Origin: an uncultured beta proteobacterium
Lineage (GTDB): Bacteria; Pseudomonadota; Gammaproteobacteria; Burkholderiales; SG8-39
Direction: 5' to 3'
DNA length: 38,922 bases
Assembly (NCBI GenBank): GCA_903859155.1
Contig: CAIOLO010000029.1
Span: 1 to 38,922 of the forward strand
Positions within the stretch are counted from its first letter, which is position 1. Every line of letters begins with the position of its first letter. Below are positions 35,671 through 38,922 of the stretch, in pieces. The notes under the pieces were generated by a model. That model did no database searches, was not told the origin of the DNA, and saw only the letters and a list, made by a program, of their open reading frames with translations. Both the position numbers and the translations under genes were made by a program.

Positions 35671-36654
35671 GTGAAAATTATTTTTCGCTGCATCGCCCTG
35701 CTGGTCACGCTGACATCCGGAATCACCGCCGCTCAGACCGACGCGGCCGCGCGCAATTATCCGAGCCGTACGGTGCGTATCGTCGTTCCGTTTCCGGCGG
35801 GCGGCCCCACCGATATTGTGTCGCGCGTCGTCGCGCAAAGGCTTGCCGAGTCCTGGGGGCAGCCGGTGGTGATCGAAAACCGGCCCGGCGCGGATACCGC
35901 CATCGGCGCGCAACTGGTGGCCAAGGCGCCGCCCGACGGCTACACGCTGCTCGCCGCCATGGACACCACGCTGGTGATGAACCCGGCGACCGCCAGCGCG
36001 CCGCTTACCTACGACGCGTTCAAGGATTTCGCGGCGATCACATTGATAGCGAACAACACTTCGCTGCTGACCGTGCGCGCCGACGGGCCCAAGACAGTGC
36101 AGGAGCTGATCGCCAAGGCGAAAGCGAATCCAGGCAAGCTCAACTACGGGGCGGGCGTCATCACCACCCGGCTTGCAGGCTATCTGTTCAATCGCATGGC
36201 AGGCATCGAGGTGGTGCTCATACCCTATAAGGGCAGTGCCGATGTGGTGCAGGGGTTACTGACCGGCAGCGTTGATTTCATCGTCGACGGCATGGCCGCG
36301 AGCCTGCCACTGATTCAAGGCGGCAAGTTGCGCGCTTTGGCGAAACTCAACAGCCGCCTGACCCCCGCTTTGCCCGAAGTGAGGACGCTCGCCGCCGCCG
36401 CCGATATGCCGAGCCTGGAGGACATTTCCACCTGGATAGGACTGGTCGCCCCCGCCGGCACGCCGGCCGCCATCGTCGACAAACTGCACCGCGAAGTGGT
36501 GAAAATGTACGCGGACCCGGCGATCATCACGCGGCTGGAAAATGCCGGCATCACCGCGGCAAGCAGCACACCAGCGGAATTTGACGCCTTTTTCAGGAAG
36601 GAGGCCGAGCGCTGGGCCAAGGTGTTCAAGGAGAGCGGCATCAAGCTGCAGTGA
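35671..36654 (+). CDS. TctC/Bug-family tripartite tricarboxylate binding protein
   Basis: This 327-residue protein starts at GTG 35671 with an excellent AAGGAGG Shine-Dalgarno just upstream (35659-35665). A signal peptide (IIFRCIALLVTLTSGITAAQ) precedes NYPSRTVRIVVPFPAGGPTDIVSRVVAQ, the classic family start. VIENRPGADTAIG near 70, PPDGYTLLA near 89 and LIPYKGSADVVQGLLTGSVDF near 185 are the other marks. It lies 62 bases downstream of the amidohydrolase gene and is probably co-transcribed, so its ligand may be the hydrolase substrate or a precursor. It converges on the flavoprotein gene. Confidence 0.93.
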   Translation: MKIIFRCIALLVTLTSGITAAQTDAAARNYPSRTVRIVVPFPAGGPTDIVSRVVAQRLAESWGQPVVIENRPGADTAIGAQLVAKAPPDGYTLLAAMDTTLVMNPATASAPLTYDAFKDFAAITLIANNTSLLTVRADGPKTVQELIAKAKANPGKLNYGAGVITTRLAGYLFNRMAGIEVVLIPYKGSADVVQGLLTGSVDFIVDGMAASLPLIQGGKLRALAKLNSRLTPALPEVRTLAAAADMPSLEDISTWIGLVAPAGTPAAIVDKLHREVVKMYADPAIITRLENAGITAASSTPAEFDAFFRKEAERWAKVFKESGIKLQ

Positions 36655-36724
36655 CAGAGGAACTCGAGTTATACCGTGGCCCTGCGACCATGCATGGTAC
36701 GGCGTCGTTACCTATGGGACTTAT

Positions 36725-38563
36725 TCAGCCCGGCTGAGCGGCAGCTTCCTTCCCGGCGATATAGCCCTGAGTGATGGCCCGACCCACGCCATGCTGGCTG
36801 CAGCCGGCGGCGGACTCACCTCCGCAATAAAGACCGGGAATGACCTCGCCCTTCATGTCCATCACCTGGCACTTCATGCTGATCCTGAGGCCCGCGTACG
36901 TGTCGTGCACCGTGAGCGTGGCCCAGGCGGCATAGAATGGTGCGGTCTCGATCTTGTATCCGGGCGAAGGTTTGCCGAAGTCCTGGTCTATACCCAGGTC
37001 CACCTGATCGTTATATCTTTTCACCGTCGCTTCCAGGTTCGCGGCCGGCATCCCGACCTTCTGCTGCGGGCACTGTGTCAGCAGCGTCGTCAATTCCGCC
37101 AGTGTTGCTGCGGCGAAAAAGTATTCGGGACGAACCGCAGGCGGATTGATATTCCAATTCTCCCGTTTGACCGCCTCGGCATCGAAGATGGCCCACTGAG
37201 GTCCGGCAGCGTAATCTGGCGGTGTAGAGCCTTCATTGATGGCCAGAGCGGCATCGACATAATTCATCGGTGTAGATTTGGTCCTGGAGGCATTGCGCCA
37301 ATCGCCCGGCAGGTACGGATCGAGAAACCCATGAAAGGTTCCCGATGGATACCCGTCTTGCATTTCGTTATAAAAGCGCTTACCCACCTGGTTGACGATG
37401 ATTGCATCTTGCCAGTCGCGCACGGTAAGACCCGTTGCGCCAACTTTGCCAAAAATCGGGCTTTCCTTCTTCCATTCAATGTAATTCGTCGGCGTGCCGA
37501 TGATCGGGCGCTTGCGCAGGGTGCCGTTTCTATCGAACGTCTGGTTTGCCGTCCCCCAAAGGGATGCGCCAATGTTCATCGCGGCCAGCTCGCCACTGGC
37601 GTCCTGAGGAGAAAACTCTCCGGCAGCCAGCGAATATTCCTCGGTCAGACGCACATCGAACATCCTGCGGAAATTGACGTTACCGGTGCTCCCGCCGGTG
37701 CCGATGATGACGGCTTTCCTGGCCCTGACCGTGACGGTTTTCGCGCTCATGACGATGTTGCCTTCGGAGCGGAAGCTCTTCAGGGGCGTCGCGGTTCCGG
37801 GCAGGATCGTCGGGGTGTAGCTGGCCTGAATGCCTAGCACCCGTCCCGCGTTTGGCTGCTCGCGTAAAATCACGTCCATGTGGTAGTTGAGCAGAAACCG
37901 GACGCCTTTCTTGCGTGCGCTCGCCTCCAACGGCCGCATGAGACTGGTGCCGCCCGCGCCGGCCGGACTCTCGAGGCTCTGGCCTTTGTCCCAGACGCAG
38001 TGATTTTCCCGCTTCGCCGAAATCCCGACAGCATGCGCACCTAAGTTATCCGGACTCTTGTCTACGAACTTGACGCCGTTATCAATCAGGAATTCAAAGC
38101 CCAAGGCCTCGTTATCGGCCAGCGCGCGCTGGACCCCGCGGTCGTTGTAGCGGTATTCCGGCATGCCGTTGACTTCCACGACCGACCAATCCGTCAGGTC
38201 GCGGAACAGGATGTCCGGCGAATCCTCGATCTTGTACTTCTTCTGGGCACTCGTCCCGCCGCCCAATGCAACATGGCCGCCGCTCAGCAGAGCGTGGCCG
38301 CCGACGTCGTAATTGGTGTCGATGACGATTACCGAGGCGCCTGCATCCCGGGCTCGAATGGCCGCCGGCATTCCCATGGCGCCGGAGCCGATTACCACAA
38401 CATCTGCCTCAAGATCCCAACGCGCGGGAATGACGGACCCAACCCCCTGCGCTTGCGCTACCGAAGGAGGCAAGCCGCCAGTACCGACCGAGCCTGCAGC
38501 TCGGGCACTCGACCGCCGTACCAACTTCCGACGGCTGGCGCCTGTCTTTGTTTTTCCGCCCAT
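36725..38563 (-). CDS. FAD-dependent oxidoreductase of the fumarate reductase/flavocytochrome c family
   Basis: This 612-residue protein has an FAD-binding dinucleotide fold (ADVVVIGSGAMG, residues 53-64), a GG-rich loop (SGGHVALGGGTS, 94-105), a second FAD segment (KAVIIGTGGSTGNV near 284) and the closing GLYCGGESAAGCSQHGVGRAITQG. These mark the FAD_binding_2 family, which reduces or dehydrogenates substrates such as fumarate, urocanate or 3-ketosteroids. The N-terminus has a twin arginine (SRRKLVRR), but the following segment lacks the hydrophobic core of a working Tat signal. No haem-binding motif is present. Placed beside TctC proteins and a LigI-like hydrolase, it may oxidise or reduce a carboxylated intermediate. 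Substrate unknown. Confidence 0.88.
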   Translation of the reverse strand: MGGKTKTGASRRKLVRRSSARAAGSVGTGGLPPSVAQAQGVGSVIPARWDLEADVVVIGSGAMGMPAAIRARDAGASVIVIDTNYDVGGHALLSGGHVALGGGTSAQKKYKIEDSPDILFRDLTDWSVVEVNGMPEYRYNDRGVQRALADNEALGFEFLIDNGVKFVDKSPDNLGAHAVGISAKRENHCVWDKGQSLESPAGAGGTSLMRPLEASARKKGVRFLLNYHMDVILREQPNAGRVLGIQASYTPTILPGTATPLKSFRSEGNIVMSAKTVTVRARKAVIIGTGGSTGNVNFRRMFDVRLTEEYSLAAGEFSPQDASGELAAMNIGASLWGTANQTFDRNGTLRKRPIIGTPTNYIEWKKESPIFGKVGATGLTVRDWQDAIIVNQVGKRFYNEMQDGYPSGTFHGFLDPYLPGDWRNASRTKSTPMNYVDAALAINEGSTPPDYAAGPQWAIFDAEAVKRENWNINPPAVRPEYFFAAATLAELTTLLTQCPQQKVGMPAANLEATVKRYNDQVDLGIDQDFGKPSPGYKIETAPFYAAWATLTVHDTYAGLRISMKCQVMDMKGEVIPGLYCGGESAAGCSQHGVGRAITQGYIAGKEAAAQPG

Positions 38564-38685
38564 GAACCTTCCCCTTTCACGTGTAGCGATAAATTCCCTT
38601 ACTCATATGCATCCGACGCACAGTCAAATCAGTCCGGAGATTGAACCGCATCGGCGCATGAATTTCTCACATCGATATGTTGCGG

Positions 38686-38725
38686 CCCTTGAAGGTATCA
38701 ATCTACCCTTGAAGGTATCAATCTA
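38686..38725. repeat. Perfect 20-bp tandem repeat with internal palindrome
   Basis: The same 20-base unit occurs twice head to tail (38686-38705 and 38706-38725). Each unit carries the palindrome CCTTGAAGG (38687-38695 and 38707-38715). The 20-base phasing equals about two helical turns, as expected for paired regulator sites. It lies about 120-160 bases upstream of the flavoprotein start. Confidence 0.7.
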
Positions 38726-38742
38726 TATACATTGTGCCGCAG

Positions 38743-38770
38743 TTTCGGCGGCACCATTTCGGCAGCACCA
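38743..38770. repeat. 14-bp imperfect tandem repeat
   Basis: TTTCGGCGGCACCA (38743-38756) is followed directly by TTTCGGCAGCACCA (38757-38770), one base different. It lies 17 bases beyond the 20-bp repeat. It may be a slippage product or a second weak binding site. Confidence 0.5.
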
Positions 38771-38922
38771 TGAACTTCTTACCCAGTAAACGCCGATTGG
38801 CGTATCGCGCGCGTTGCCCGACATTCAGCATAATTCGCTTTGGACGACATTATTAAGCCCCACGAGTTGGCGCGAGAGTTCCCGCCAAACGCCTTGAAAT
38901 CATTTTTCGACTGGCATCGCCC

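Larger units (their letters stand above)
38564..38922. other. Upstream region of the flavoprotein gene, right edge
   Basis: About 360 bases with no supported gene and a lower GC content than the coding DNA. It should contain the promoter of the minus-strand flavoprotein gene. It holds two short tandem repeats, listed separately. No clear -35/-10 pair was chosen, although an AT-rich TATATA stretch lies at 38724-38729. Confidence 0.45.

Overview
The window is high-GC, densely coded DNA, probably from a betaproteobacterium of the Burkholderiales type. The evidence for that assignment is indirect: three separate TctC/Bug-type tripartite-tricarboxylate binding proteins, an Anbu peptidase operon, a ComEC of proteobacterial layout, a monofunctional long RelA, and the overall codon use. 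No rRNA, tRNA, CRISPR array or intact insertion sequence was seen.

Left part (1-4751): a large membrane-anchored multi-PAS hybrid histidine kinase on the minus strand; a lower-GC, gene-poor stretch that holds a short relic of an HD-GYP domain; then a small ArsR-family regulator with a near-consensus sigma-70 promoter whose spacer carries a perfect inverted repeat, probably its own operator.

Central-left (4874-13059, minus strand): the most unusual part. Five tightly coupled genes encode, in order of transcription, a giant HdrA with an inserted GltD/NfnL-like NAD(P)H oxidoreductase module and a second HdrA unit, an MvhD-type iron-sulfur protein, a MetV-like cysteine-rich protein, a MetF-type methylenetetrahydrofolate reductase, and a fused HdrC-HdrB. 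This gene set resembles the MetVF-HdrCBA-MvhD complex known from acetogens such as Moorella, but it sits among genes of an apparently respiratory proteobacterium, with no hydrogenase or formate dehydrogenase beside it. The sequence suggests a flavin/iron-sulfur machine linking NAD(P)H to the methylene-/methyl-tetrahydrofolate couple; the direction and any third electron partner are unknown.

Middle (13556-25912): comEC (+) faces a TctC binding protein (-). A four-gene minus-strand Anbu cluster follows: ATP-grasp, alpha-E, Anbu proteasome-like peptidase, and transglutaminase-DUF2126. A divergent alpha/beta hydrolase (+) and an MtfA-type zinc peptidase (-) come next.

Zinc region (26145-30846, plus strand): a small His/Cys-containing exported protein, a coiled-coil porin, ZnuA, ZnuB and a His-rich CDF transporter lie in one run, with no ATPase gene (znuC) in it. 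relA follows.

Right part (33234-38563): two TctC binding proteins flank a LigI-like amidohydrolase. A convergent FAD-dependent oxidoreductase of the fumarate reductase/flavocytochrome c type ends the set. This looks like an uptake-and-catabolism locus for an organic acid. A 20-bp tandem repeat with an internal palindrome lies upstream of the flavoprotein gene. A 60-bp hairpin-forming repeat occurs twice in the window, each copy directly downstream of a plus-strand gene.
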